A DNA stretch of 64,000 nucleotides. Origin: Streptomyces bathyalis (GTDB lineage Bacteria > Actinomycetota > Actinomycetes > Streptomycetales > Streptomycetaceae). Location: assembly GCF_015910445.1 (NCBI RefSeq), contig NZ_CP048882.1:3534001-3598000 (forward strand). Reading direction: 5' to 3'. Both the position numbers and the translations under genes were made by a program. This document shows positions 34,861 through 43,890 of the stretch, one piece after another (within the stretch, counting starts at the first letter, position 1; each line of letters begins with the position of its first letter). The notes under the pieces were generated by a model. It saw only the letters and a program-made list of their open reading frames with translations, was not told the DNA's origin and did not search any database.

Positions 34861-35520
34861 ATGGCTGACACCAAGACGACCTGGTTCCGCACGCTGCCCG
34901 AGAGCGTGTACGCGCTAGGCGCCGCCGCCCGCGAGTACCGCCTCGCGCTCCACACCGCCAAGCTCGGCATCTCCAATACCGACCCGTCCCGCACCCACCA
35001 CCACGTCGGCGAACTCGCCGTCCCCGGGACGCCGTTCCACCGTCCGCACGACGTCGCACTGGTGTCGGTCAGCGACCTCTATACCGACCTGGAGAAGCAG
35101 GTCCGGCGCCTGCACGAGAACGCGGCACGCGCCTACGCCCACGGCGCCGCCTGGGCCATCCGCTCCGTGCTCAACGGCAAGCAGCCGTCACGTGTGCTGC
35201 TGCACCGCGAGCACGGCGAGTACCTGTTCATCGCCGAGATGCCAGACCTGAGCGAGGGGCTTGCCCGTTGGAGTGGCGGCAAGCGGCTGCACGCCCTCCG
35301 CGAGGATCTCCTCTACCGGGAGAGCGCCCGGCACGCAGCCGACTCCCTGGCCGCAGAGCAGCGCCTCGAAGCACACGAGTCCGCCGCGCTCGCGGCTGCT
35401 CTCGACTCGGCCGAGGCCCTCGCCCAGACCGCGTACGACTACGGCGAACTCGCCGAGAACGCCTTGCACTTCGCCATCGACAGGGCACGCACGAACCGGC
35501 TCCCGAAGGACGTTCAGTAA
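34861..35520 (+). CDS. hypothetical helical protein of the element backbone
   Basis: The 219-residue protein (PESVYALGAAAREYRLALHTAKLG, later LYTDLEKQVRRLHENAARAYAHGAAWAIRSVL and ESAALAAALDSAEALAQTAYDYGELAENAL) is rich in Ala and helical. It is followed directly by the next gene (TAATG). No domain is recognised. It lies between transfer and replication genes. Confidence 0.55.
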   Translation: MADTKTTWFRTLPESVYALGAAAREYRLALHTAKLGISNTDPSRTHHHVGELAVPGTPFHRPHDVALVSVSDLYTDLEKQVRRLHENAARAYAHGAAWAIRSVLNGKQPSRVLLHREHGEYLFIAEMPDLSEGLARWSGGKRLHALREDLLYRESARHAADSLAAEQRLEAHESAALAAALDSAEALAQTAYDYGELAENALHFAIDRARTNRLPKDVQ

Positions 35521-35867
35521 TGCCGCAGACGACCGACACCGCCACCACCACACATCACAGGGTCTCGACCGATGAGGTGTACGCCGATGCGCCGAGCATC
35601 GAGCAGGAGATCGCCTCGCTCGCCGAGTTGAGCGAGCGGCACTCGCAGGACAGCGCGCTGCCCCGCGAGTTCTGGCTGCGGAAGGCGGCCTTAGTGGATC
35701 GCATCGCGCTGAAGGAAGTCTCGGCGTACGGGCCCGAACTCGCGAAGTCGGCGATACAGGCCGCGGAAGCGGCGGCCGTACAGCTCATCGCGTACGACGC
35801 GAAGCACGGCAGCCGCGAGTACGTACGCAACGAGTACCGCCTCTGGAGCCTCACCGAGGACTCCTGA
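35520..35867 (+). CDS. hypothetical protein, coupled to the upstream gene
   Basis: The 115-residue protein starts at ATG 35520, sharing the A of the preceding TAA stop. It is helical (SIEQEIASLAELSERHSQDSALPREFWLRKAALVDRIAL), with an AIQAAEAAAVQLIAYDAKH segment. Function unknown. A strong hairpin repeat follows. Confidence 0.5.
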   Translation: MPQTTDTATTTHHRVSTDEVYADAPSIEQEIASLAELSERHSQDSALPREFWLRKAALVDRIALKEVSAYGPELAKSAIQAAEAAAVQLIAYDAKHGSREYVRNEYRLWSLTEDS

Positions 35868-35874
35868 AGACGCC

Positions 35875-35915
35875 CGGGGCAGCGGCCAACGGATCAGGAA
35901 GCCCGCTGCCCCGGC
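35875..35915 (+). repeat. hairpin repeat copy 2 (before the replication gene)
   Basis: CCGGGGCAGCGG and CCGCTGCCCCGG form a perfect 12-bp stem with a 17-nt loop; 32 nt of it are identical to copy 1 at 30214-30245. It can act as terminator for the transfer operon. Its duplication in front of another operon also suggests a regulatory or processing element. Confidence 0.65.
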
Positions 35916-35951
35916 CTCCCATCCCACGAAGAAACAGGAGATGCGAACAGC

Positions 35952-36050
35952 ATGCCTCAAACCAGGTACCGCCCGCTGCCCCGCCCTGCGCAGGGCCGGC
36001 GGCACGTAGGCGCTCAGGCTCAGCCGTACGCCGGGGAGGCCGCACGATGA
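35952..36050 (+). CDS. 32-residue leader-like peptide before the replication gene
   Basis: A short frame starts at ATG 35952 (AGGAG 11 nt upstream) and stops at TGA overlapping the replication gene start (ATGA). The basic sequence PQTRYRPLPRPAQGRRHVG has no family. The coupled stop suggests it serves to set translation of the next gene. Confidence 0.35.
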   Translation: MPQTRYRPLPRPAQGRRHVGAQAQPYAGEAAR

Positions 36051-38023
36051 CCGAGCAGCGCCAGGCTTCCCGCGGGGACAACGTGCTGCCCCTGCACTCC
36101 GTCCCCGAGCGGAGCGGGACGGCACCGTGCGACCTCGAAGCGGAACAGGCAGTCCTCGGCTCGATGATGCTCGCGGCCGAGGTGATCGCCGAGGTGCAGG
36201 CGACGCTCAGCGCAGAGGACTACTACCGGCCCGCGCACGAGACCATCCACCGCTCCATCACCGTCCTGCACGGCCAGGGCAAGCCCGTCGACCCGATCAC
36301 CCTGACCCACTACCTCGGGCAGACCGGCGACCTGCGCCGAGTCGGCGGGCCGGCGTACGTCCACGGTCTCGTCCAGGCCGTACCGACGACGGCGAACGCC
36401 GGCTACTACGCGGAGATCGTCCACGAACTCGCCGAACGGCGCCGCCTGATCCAGGCCGGGACCCGTCTCGTGCAGGCGGCTTCCACACCGGACGCCACCG
36501 CAGACGAGGTGCGCAAGGCCCTGGCACTCGGTGAGCAGAAGCTGCCCGAGGCGTGGTCGGAGCCGATCCCGCTCAACGCCCGGCCGCAGCTTCCGCGCTT
36601 CCCACTGCACGCGCTGCCGTCCTGGCTCGGGGACTTCTGCGCCGCGCTGGCGGAGGAGACGCAGACGCCTCCCGACATGGCTGCGGCACTCGCCTTGAGC
36701 GTGCTCGCCACGGCGGCGGGCGGGCGCGTCGTCGTGTGCGTACGCGGTCGCTGGTACGAGCCGACCAACCTGTACGTCGTGGTCGCACTCCCGCCGGCGA
36801 ACCGCAAGTCCGCGGTCTTCTCCGCCATGACCGGCCCGCTCTACGAGGCGGAGAAGCACCTCGCGAACCAGGCCGCCGGGCGCATCGTCGAGGCCGAACT
36901 GACTCGGAAGATGGCACAGGAGGCCGCCGACAAGGCAGCCACGCGCGCGTCTTCGGCCGAAGGGCCGGAGCGGGACAGCCTTGTCGCCGAGGCCATCGAC
37001 CTAGCCCAGCACGCCGAGGAACTCACCGTCCCGCCCAAGCCGCGGCTGCTGGCGGACGACTCCACTCCGGAGACCGTCACCTCCCTCATGGCCGAACAGG
37101 GCGGAAGGCTGGCGGTGATGTCGGCCGAGGGCGGCATTTTCGACATCATCGCGGGCCGCTACTCGGGCGCTCCGAACATGGAGGTCTTCCTCAAGGGGCA
37201 TGCCGGCGACCGGCTAAAGGTCGACCGCCGCAACCGCGAGGAGTTCATGGAAGCCCCCGCGCTCACGATGGGTCTGGCCGTACAGCCCTCCGTGCTGGAG
37301 GACATCGGCAAGAACCGCGGCTTCGATGGCCGCGGCCTCCTTGCCCGATTCCTCTACGCGCTGCCGGAATCCCTCGTCGGCTACCGCAAGATCGGCCCGG
37401 CACCGGTCCCGGAGTCGGTCGCGGCACGGTACGAGCGCAGCGTCACGGCCCTGACGCTGTCGCTCGCCGAACAGGCGAAGCCGTACGTCCTTCGTCTCAC
37501 CGCAGATGCGGGCGCCGAGCTGCTCGGCTTCGAGGAGCGGATCGAGCCTCAACTCCGAGCACGGGAAGGCAAGCTCGGCCACGTCGGCAAGTGGGCGGGC
37601 AAGCTTGTCGGCACCGCAGCCCGCATCGCCGGACTTCTCCACGTCGCGGCGCACCTGGAGGACGGCTACGGCAGGCCCATAGAGCCGTCGACGATGACGG
37701 CCGCCATCGAGATCGCGGACTACTTCGCCGACCACGCGCTGACGGTCTTCGACCTCATGGGCGCCGACGCCGCCCAGGCACGGGCTCAGACGCTCCTGGA
37801 AGTGCTCCGCGCGAACGGCTGGGACACGGTCTCGCGGCGCGACCTGTTCGCCAAGCTCTCCCGCTCGGAGTTCCCCACGGTCGCCGACATGGAACCGGCC
37901 GTCGCGCTCCTGGAAGAACACGGCTACCTCCGCAGCCACACGCCGCCGCGTACGGGGAAACGGGGCCGCCCGCCGGCCCCTCGCTATCTCATCCACCCGC
38001 AGGTGAGGGAGGGCCAGGTGTGA
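36047..38023 (+). CDS. replication protein with DnaB N-terminal domain fused to DUF3987
   Basis: The first 130 residues are a DnaB helicase N-terminal domain (CDLEAEQAVLGSMMLAAEVI, YYRPAHETIHRSITVLHGQGKPVDPITLTHYL, VPTTANAGYYAEIVHELAERRRLIQAG). The remaining 520 residues follow the DUF3987 family, with a degenerate P-loop ALPPANRKSAVF, EGGIFDIIAGRYSG and FDGRGLLARFLYALPES. The C-terminal 80 residues form a winged-helix-like part. A helicase-loading module joined to a DUF3987 ATPase in the rep position suggests the element's replication initiator. ATG 36047 is coupled to the preceding short frame. Confidence 0.65.
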   Translation: MTEQRQASRGDNVLPLHSVPERSGTAPCDLEAEQAVLGSMMLAAEVIAEVQATLSAEDYYRPAHETIHRSITVLHGQGKPVDPITLTHYLGQTGDLRRVGGPAYVHGLVQAVPTTANAGYYAEIVHELAERRRLIQAGTRLVQAASTPDATADEVRKALALGEQKLPEAWSEPIPLNARPQLPRFPLHALPSWLGDFCAALAEETQTPPDMAAALALSVLATAAGGRVVVCVRGRWYEPTNLYVVVALPPANRKSAVFSAMTGPLYEAEKHLANQAAGRIVEAELTRKMAQEAADKAATRASSAEGPERDSLVAEAIDLAQHAEELTVPPKPRLLADDSTPETVTSLMAEQGGRLAVMSAEGGIFDIIAGRYSGAPNMEVFLKGHAGDRLKVDRRNREEFMEAPALTMGLAVQPSVLEDIGKNRGFDGRGLLARFLYALPESLVGYRKIGPAPVPESVAARYERSVTALTLSLAEQAKPYVLRLTADAGAELLGFEERIEPQLRAREGKLGHVGKWAGKLVGTAARIAGLLHVAAHLEDGYGRPIEPSTMTAAIEIADYFADHALTVFDLMGADAAQARAQTLLEVLRANGWDTVSRRDLFAKLSRSEFPTVADMEPAVALLEEHGYLRSHTPPRTGKRGRPPAPRYLIHPQVREGQV

Positions 38024-38369
38024 GCGCGAACCGCTGCACCTCCCGGGAGTCCGCCGCGCAAACCGCAGTATCGGCGGAAACAGTGGCCGCTCGCCGCTGA
38101 CCAGCGCCGACGTACTCCCCGGGACGGCCAACGCCGTTCTCCGCAGAACCGCACAGAACCGCCGCACAAATGACGTACACCATGCGCTCGACGGCGGACG
38201 ACCATCCACCTCGGCCTTTGTGCGGCACTTCCGATGGTTTCTGCGACTGCTGCCCGGCTGCTTCAACTTCGCAGCTCAGGCAGGACGTTCATGACTTTCC
38301 GCGGATTGTGCGGTTTCCGCGACGCCCGGTACCGCACGAACCCGCGGCTCGGAACAACAGGAGGCTCGA
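38024..38369. other. 346-nt gap between rep and xis, possible origin
   Basis: No gene larger than about 26 codons is seen. The stretch contains repeated short motifs (AGAACCGC twice near 38142-38160, GTGCGG/CCGCAC several times, TTTCCGCGG/GTTTCCGCG near 38290). Location next to the replication gene makes an origin possible. Confidence 0.3.
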
Positions 38370-38561
38370 ATGCCCCGCCAGCGACACCTCAAGTTGACCG
38401 AAGTCCTCGAAGAGATCGACATGTCCCGCGCCGCCTTCTACCGCATGCGAGCCCGCGGCAAGGGCCCCAAGCTCTTCAAGCTCCCGAACGGGCAGCTACG
38501 CGTACGCCGCAGTGATCTCGACGCCTGGCTCTCCCTTTGCGAAGAGCCCGCCCACCACTGA
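38370..38561 (+). CDS. xis: excisionase-like helix-turn-helix protein (Xis/AlpA)
   Basis: The 63-residue protein (LKLTEVLEEIDMSRAAFYRMRARGKGPKLFKLPNGQLRVRRSDLDAWL) is a MerR-like winged helix of the AlpA/Xis type. GGAGG lies 7 nt upstream of ATG 38370. It precedes the integrase, the usual order in AICEs, and probably directs excision. Confidence 0.8.
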   Translation: MPRQRHLKLTEVLEEIDMSRAAFYRMRARGKGPKLFKLPNGQLRVRRSDLDAWLSLCEEPAHH

Positions 38562-38610
38562 CCGGGATCGGATGGGGTCGCTCCGGCGGCCCCATCCCGG
38601 AAGGAGAATG

Positions 38611-40008
38611 ATGTTCACGTACGACGTCAAGATCTGGGTGATCCGGTCGCGTGGCAGCTCCCACCAAGTGCGCTGGCGCGTCGGTACCAAGGAGTTCGCA
38701 GAGACGTTTCCTGTGAAAGCGTCCGCCGAGGGGCGGCGCGCTGAACTGCTCCTCGCGCAACGCGACGGCCAGCAGTTCGACACAGAGACCGGCCTTCCGC
38801 GCTCCGAGCTGAAGAGCCGACGCGCGACCGAGACTTGGTACGCGCACACGCTCGCGTACGTGGTCATGAAGTGGCCGAACGTCTCAGCCAAGCATCGCGC
38901 GAGCATCGCGGACTCACTCGCCACGGTGACGCCGAAGCTCGTCCGGGACTCGCGTGGCGCGCCGAGCCCGAAGGCTCTCCGGCGTGCTCTGTTCTCATGG
39001 GCCTACCAGTTGGGACAGGACGAACAGGGTCAGCTTAGGCCGCGCTTCGAACTCGGCGATCCGCCGGAGGAGATCGCGGAAGCTCTCACCTGGATCGCCA
39101 AACGTTCAGTGCCGCTTACCGACCTGGAGAGCACCGAGTGCCTCCGCAACGCCCTCGCCGCATTGGAACTCAAGCTGGATGGAACCAAGGCAGCGGAGAA
39201 CACGGTCAACCGGAAGCATCCGGTGTTCAGCAACAGTCTGCGGTATGCGGTCGAGCGGGAGTTCCTCGACAGAGTGCCTCTGTACAAGGTCGATTGGAAA
39301 CCACCGAAGTCAGAGGACGAGATCGACTTCCGCTACGTCCCTGGCCCGGCGTTGTCACGTGACCTCATCGAGGCAGTTGGCCGGCAGGGTCAACGCGGCC
39401 GTCACCTCAAGGCCTTCTTCGGCTGCATCTACTACGCGGCGATGCGACCGGGAGAGGTGCGTGGCCTCAAGGAATCGGACTGCAAGCTGCCGAGTCAGGG
39501 ATGGGGCGAGCTGCTGCCCGACAGTAGCTCGCCCAGCGTGGGCTCGGGCTGGACCGACAGCGGGGCCTCCTTCGACTCCAGAGGACTCAAGAAGCGTGCC
39601 CGCAAGTCCGTCCGGCCCGTCCCGATCCCGCCGGTTCTCGTGCGACTACTGCGAGCCCAGGCAGACGAGTTCGGTACCGGATCGGAGGGACACCTGTTCC
39701 AAGCCGCACGAGGTGGCCTGCTGCTCTCCAAGGAGTACCCGGAGATCTGGCGAGCCGCACGAGTCGCTGTCCTGAGCAAGAAGGAAGCAGCCACCCCGCT
39801 CGCGGATACCCCGTACTCGCTGCGGCACGCAGGAGTCTCGCTATGGCTCAGCTCCGGTGTACCGCCTGCAGAGGTGGCACGCCGAGCCGGCCACAGCATT
39901 GCCGTCCTGTTCCGGTTCTACGCCAAGGCCATCCATGGCCAAGAACAGCAGGCCAACGAGCGGATCGAGCGCGCTCTCAACAGACCAGACGAAGAGCGAG
40001 AGCGGTAG
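38611..40008 (+). CDS. int: tyrosine recombinase/integrase, first element
   Basis: The 465-residue protein has an N-terminal arm-binding part (WRVGTKEFAETFPVKASAEGR), a core-binding region and a catalytic domain with Arg in AAMRPGEVRGL, YSLRHAGVSLWLSSG (Arg kept, first His replaced by Tyr), RRAGHSIAVLFRFYAKA (His and catalytic Tyr). ATG 38611 or 38608 follow AAGGAGA. No tRNA-like att site is seen directly downstream, unusual for this gene type, so its attachment site is uncertain. Confidence 0.85.
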   Translation: MFTYDVKIWVIRSRGSSHQVRWRVGTKEFAETFPVKASAEGRRAELLLAQRDGQQFDTETGLPRSELKSRRATETWYAHTLAYVVMKWPNVSAKHRASIADSLATVTPKLVRDSRGAPSPKALRRALFSWAYQLGQDEQGQLRPRFELGDPPEEIAEALTWIAKRSVPLTDLESTECLRNALAALELKLDGTKAAENTVNRKHPVFSNSLRYAVEREFLDRVPLYKVDWKPPKSEDEIDFRYVPGPALSRDLIEAVGRQGQRGRHLKAFFGCIYYAAMRPGEVRGLKESDCKLPSQGWGELLPDSSSPSVGSGWTDSGASFDSRGLKKRARKSVRPVPIPPVLVRLLRAQADEFGTGSEGHLFQAARGGLLLSKEYPEIWRAARVAVLSKKEAATPLADTPYSLRHAGVSLWLSSGVPPAEVARRAGHSIAVLFRFYAKAIHGQEQQANERIERALNRPDEERER

Positions 40009-40029
40009 CACTGTGGAGGACGACTTGCT

Positions 40030-40060
40030 GGGCGTTGCGTACAGGTGCGACGCAATGCCC
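40030..40060. terminator. hairpin between converging int and NACHT genes
   Basis: GGGCGTTGCGT and ACGCAATGCCC pair over 11 positions with one G-U, 9-nt loop. It lies between the stop of int and the stop of the NACHT gene and can end both transcripts. Confidence 0.55.
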
Positions 40061-40090
40061 AGCACCAGGACAGGGCTTCATGACGCTCTG

Positions 40091-43000
40091 CTAGTAACGG
40101 GAATCCAACCGCTGGGAAACGTTGACCTGCGGCAGGCGATCTGGGTTCGCGAGGCGCACCCAGCCGTTAGCCCGCACTGCGCTCAGGTTCCCAAATTCGC
40201 TCAATTGCCCTGTGTCCACCTCGGTCCACGTCGGGCCGGCTCTCGACAGGACCAATTCCCGGAGCTCCGGAAATACAGGGGCGAGGCCCCGGATATCCTG
40301 CTCCTCTTCGATGTTGAAGACGTTCAGATGCGTGACTCCGGAGAGGTTAATGCGGCTCTCGCGGAACGCTTGAAGCACCGGCGGAGCTACTCCCAAGCGG
40401 TTCAGTACAGGCAGTTCGGCGACGGCTGCGAGACTGTCTGAGTTGGGCACTGCACCCTCTGAAGAGGGGAGAAGATCCGAGGGGTGGATACTCAGTGCCT
40501 CTAGTTCTTGCCAAGCCCCGATCTGCGTTAGGTCGGTGACTGTCGACGGGATACCAAGAAAGGTGAGGGGCGCTTGGGTCGGCAGAGTACGGAGGTCAAG
40601 ACAGGGCACCCCGTCCATCAATTCAAGCGAGTGAAGGCCAGAAAGAGAGTTCAAACAACGGAAGTCTTGCAACCGTGACATCTTACGCAGTAGTAGATTC
40701 TTCAGGGGGAGATTCGCCAGTGGGGTGAGATCCGTGATTGTCTCCCCGTCCACCAAGGAAAGGCGCTCCAAGGAGTGGACGCACCCGAGGAAGTTCAGAT
40801 CGGTGAGCCGTTCGCTGCCTAGGGACAGTTCCCTCGGCCGCCTACCTTCAAGAGCTTCGGAGATCTCCTCTTCCGAGAAGTCACTGAACAACGCCAAGTA
40901 GGGATAATCGAGAAAGTTGCGAAGAGCGGCTAATTCAGCCCGATTAGCTACCCAGAGGTGCGGCTTACCGTCGAGTGGTAGACCTGAGAGAATTTCCGCG
41001 TTGAACCGTTCGGGGTCGAAGGCATCCCAGTTCCTCAAGAGCGCTTGTCTTACTTGGTAGGAAGGATGGTCGCGGAATTCAGCGAGTTTTGGCAGCGCCG
41101 CGTCTGTGGCTACCTCAGTGGCCACGAAAACTACCGCTTCGGCCTCGTCATCAGTGAGCCCCTCTGGGGCAGGCAAGACTTGCAACACCACCTGCCCGAC
41201 GCCAGCCAGCGACTCGGCCTCACCAGAGGTTCTGGGGGGTATCAGTGCGGCAGCCCGCTGCTCCACCTCCCTCCGTATATCTGGGTCGAGTTGGGTGGCG
41301 TGTTCCAGGCAGGCCATGGCGAGCAGATGCAGGCGGACGCGGTGCTTGCGCACCGTGTCGCCGCGCTTGATCAGCTGCTTCAGCAGGCGTTTCCGTTCTT
41401 CAGGTCGACCGTGCGCCACGGCCATCCGCACGACGTCCTCCCATTGGTCCAAATGCGCGTTCCGCACCAGCAGGGGGAAGTCACGGTTCTCGATGGCCGC
41501 CCGGGCGGCGAGGTAGTCCTGAAAGGTACGGTGGACAAAATCGACAACGCCCTCGGCCGGTTCTCGCAGCAGCCCGGAACGGTCGAGCAGGTGTCGATAG
41601 ACATCCTCAGCAGACCCGCGTACTGCATCGCGATGCATGGTGGGCAATGCTTGGTCGATCAAGTCAACGACGTCGGCACGCTCCATCTGGGAGTGGCCGT
41701 TGCGGATTAGCCAGTACGCCAGCCTCTCCAGGAGCATGGTCTGAGACCTGGCGTCCATCCGCAGTTCGTGCTCGATGCTCCGTTGCCGGTCGCGTCGCTC
41801 CAGCAGCATCCGCAGGGCGGCCTCATACAACTCCTCACGCCCCCGCGGCAGATAACCATGACTGGTGCGATGCAGCGCGCAGAGCAGGCCACACATCAAA
41901 GGGTTGGTAGCGAGCCGGCTGAGATCCTGACGACTACGCACAGCAGTCAGCAGGGCCTCGGCCCGGGCCTCCTCCATCTTTGCTGCGTGATGCCAGCGCT
42001 CGATGAAGGCACCAACGTCCTCACGACTCATTGGTGCGAGTGACAACTCGTGGAACTCGTCATCGGACAGCCAGCCCTCACGGACAGCTGAGGGCCGACC
42101 TGTGACAATGCAGACGTTTCCAGGGAACTCCTCGACAAGTTCTCGCAACCATCGGCGAGTGCCGTCCCGTTGTGGCTCTGGGACTTCATCGATTCCGTCG
42201 ACCAGAAGCAGCCCACGGCCTGCGGACAGTGCCCGCTCAGCCCAGCCAGTTGGCGGTGTGTGAGGACAGCCCACTGAGCTGAGGAAATCCCGCGGCGGGG
42301 GAAGCTCACTCCCCGCGCGCGTGAGGGTGCGCAACGGGAGTACGAATGGGACGCGTCCCATGAGATGGGCGAGGCTCCCGCTGAGGCGATTTTCGGCAGC
42401 GGTGACGGCGAGCCACTGCACCAAAGTGGTTTTCCCTGATCCGGCGACACCACGCAACAACACTCGCTCCAGGCCGGCCAGCGCCTGCTCAGCACGCCGT
42501 GGCAGTCTATGCTCGTACCCGTGATCGCCCTCTAGCGCGGCGCTCAACGGGCGAGTTTCGCTGTCGTTGGCCTCAAGGCTCAGGTAGGCGTCGTCCAGGG
42601 GCCACTCGTCATCGACGTCGATGCCAAAGATCGTGAGTCGGCCATGCCGTTGGACGAGGTATCGACGATATCGCTCCTCAAATTTGGCGTCCTCGGAGTG
42701 TGGGGCCGGCAGCCGCTCGACGATCAAGTCCAGGGTTCTAACGAGGCGTTCGGTCTGTCGACTTTGCTCGACCAAGGTGCGGGCAACGAAGGTGGAACGC
42801 TTCGTGAAGAAGTCGATGATGTGCAGACAGGCCAGCCGCAGCAGCCGGTCGTACAGCAGCTCCGCGTCCCGCGACAACGCAAATCGGGATATTAGCCTCT
42901 GCTCGTTTCGGCGCAGGGCTTCAGCCAGTCCATCATGGCCCAGCCGAACGGCCTGCACGTCGTCCATATCAACTTGCCCGAGCGTCGACAGAGTCTCGGC

Positions 43001-43267
43001 CAGCGCCAGCACGATTCCGTCGTACTCCTCGGGGAGATCATGTGGCCCGTGTGCGCCTACTGCACGATCCACCAGCTCCTCGGCGAGCTTCTCCAAGTCC
43101 CGCCAGTTCATGGAGCGTTTCTCGCCCCCGATCGAAACCAGAGAGGCGATCCGAACCGGCTGATCAATCAGACCCGCGCCCGCCTCCTCGGCCCTGAACA
43201 ACTTCTTGATCAACGGCCCGACGACGGCCGATCCAAGCCGTAAGCCAGCAGTCGTCACAGCATCCAT
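40091..43267 (-). CDS. NACHT-LRR protein (bacterial NLR-like, probable anti-phage defence)
   Basis: The 1058-residue protein has an N-terminal helical domain (residues 1-200, VTTAGLRLGSAVVGPLIKKLF), a NACHT NTPase with Walker A GVAGSGKTTL (about 272) and Walker B GLLLVDGIDEVPEP (about 351), sensor-like VTGRPSAVR and LATNPLMCGLL, then a helical segment and C-terminal leucine-rich repeats (residues about 815-1020, for example LTDLNFLGCVHSLERLSL, LTPLANLPLKNLLL). NACHT proteins with LRR-like sensors are known anti-phage factors related to animal inflammasome NLRs. ATG 43267 has GGAGGGG upstream. It lies between int and the right end of the element, a cargo position. Confidence 0.85.
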   Translation of the reverse strand: MDAVTTAGLRLGSAVVGPLIKKLFRAEEAGAGLIDQPVRIASLVSIGGEKRSMNWRDLEKLAEELVDRAVGAHGPHDLPEEYDGIVLALAETLSTLGQVDMDDVQAVRLGHDGLAEALRRNEQRLISRFALSRDAELLYDRLLRLACLHIIDFFTKRSTFVARTLVEQSRQTERLVRTLDLIVERLPAPHSEDAKFEERYRRYLVQRHGRLTIFGIDVDDEWPLDDAYLSLEANDSETRPLSAALEGDHGYEHRLPRRAEQALAGLERVLLRGVAGSGKTTLVQWLAVTAAENRLSGSLAHLMGRVPFVLPLRTLTRAGSELPPPRDFLSSVGCPHTPPTGWAERALSAGRGLLLVDGIDEVPEPQRDGTRRWLRELVEEFPGNVCIVTGRPSAVREGWLSDDEFHELSLAPMSREDVGAFIERWHHAAKMEEARAEALLTAVRSRQDLSRLATNPLMCGLLCALHRTSHGYLPRGREELYEAALRMLLERRDRQRSIEHELRMDARSQTMLLERLAYWLIRNGHSQMERADVVDLIDQALPTMHRDAVRGSAEDVYRHLLDRSGLLREPAEGVVDFVHRTFQDYLAARAAIENRDFPLLVRNAHLDQWEDVVRMAVAHGRPEERKRLLKQLIKRGDTVRKHRVRLHLLAMACLEHATQLDPDIRREVEQRAAALIPPRTSGEAESLAGVGQVVLQVLPAPEGLTDDEAEAVVFVATEVATDAALPKLAEFRDHPSYQVRQALLRNWDAFDPERFNAEILSGLPLDGKPHLWVANRAELAALRNFLDYPYLALFSDFSEEEISEALEGRRPRELSLGSERLTDLNFLGCVHSLERLSLVDGETITDLTPLANLPLKNLLLRKMSRLQDFRCLNSLSGLHSLELMDGVPCLDLRTLPTQAPLTFLGIPSTVTDLTQIGAWQELEALSIHPSDLLPSSEGAVPNSDSLAAVAELPVLNRLGVAPPVLQAFRESRINLSGVTHLNVFNIEEEQDIRGLAPVFPELRELVLSRAGPTWTEVDTGQLSEFGNLSAVRANGWVRLANPDRLPQVNVSQRLDSRY

Positions 43268-43517
43268 GCGGCATCCCCTCCGCACAAAGCGTAACCACGC
43301 GCGGCCCCGCGGGCTGGAGTCAAGTTCGGCACGAACCCAACCCCGACACGGGATGGATCAACCCGTGCCCACCGCGGGGATCGCGGGCCCGCCGCCACTG
43401 CCACGGCGACCGCGCCGACGCACCCTGCTGACCTGACGCCGAGTCGTGACCTTCCGGGTACAACCGGCAACTCCCCTTGTTCGTCTTGAAGTTCGTCAAC
43501 ACCGCATCGGAGGACAC

Positions 43518-43790
43518 ATGGTCAAACCCGGGCTCACCCACGAGCAGCACACTGGCATCGGGAAGCAGTTGCACGACATCCGCGAACAGTTGATCAAGCT
43601 TGCGGTTGACGTGGCTAACGCCTACCCGCGGGCCGGCGACAGGGGTAGGCCCGGACGCAAGCTGCACACGGCGCTCGACGCCATCGACACAGCACGCAGT
43701 GACCTAGACAGCGCCCTGTTCAATGAGCACCCGGCGCAGGCTGACACTCACACGTACTACCCGGGCACCACGTCCCCCGCTGACCGATAG
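43518..43790 (+). CDS. small hypothetical protein
   Basis: The 90-residue protein (VKPGLTHEQHTGIGKQLHDIREQLIKLAVDVANAYPR, KLHTALDAIDTARSDLDSAL) is helical and typical of AICE backbones. GGAGGA precedes ATG 43518. It is divergent from the NACHT gene. Function unknown. Confidence 0.6.
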   Translation: MVKPGLTHEQHTGIGKQLHDIREQLIKLAVDVANAYPRAGDRGRPGRKLHTALDAIDTARSDLDSALFNEHPAQADTHTYYPGTTSPADR

Positions 43791-43890
43791 CTGATTCCGC
43801 GCCCGGGCACGGCCCCGCTCGGCATCCGTCCGCGCGGGGCCCGCGTAGTCCACATCCACCACCCCCCAACCAGGCCCCGAGGGGGAGACC

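Noticed and set aside
40009..40090. Attachment site directly downstream of the 38611-40008 integrase
   Set aside because: No tRNA-like sequence or repeat matching another place in the window was found there; only a terminator hairpin.
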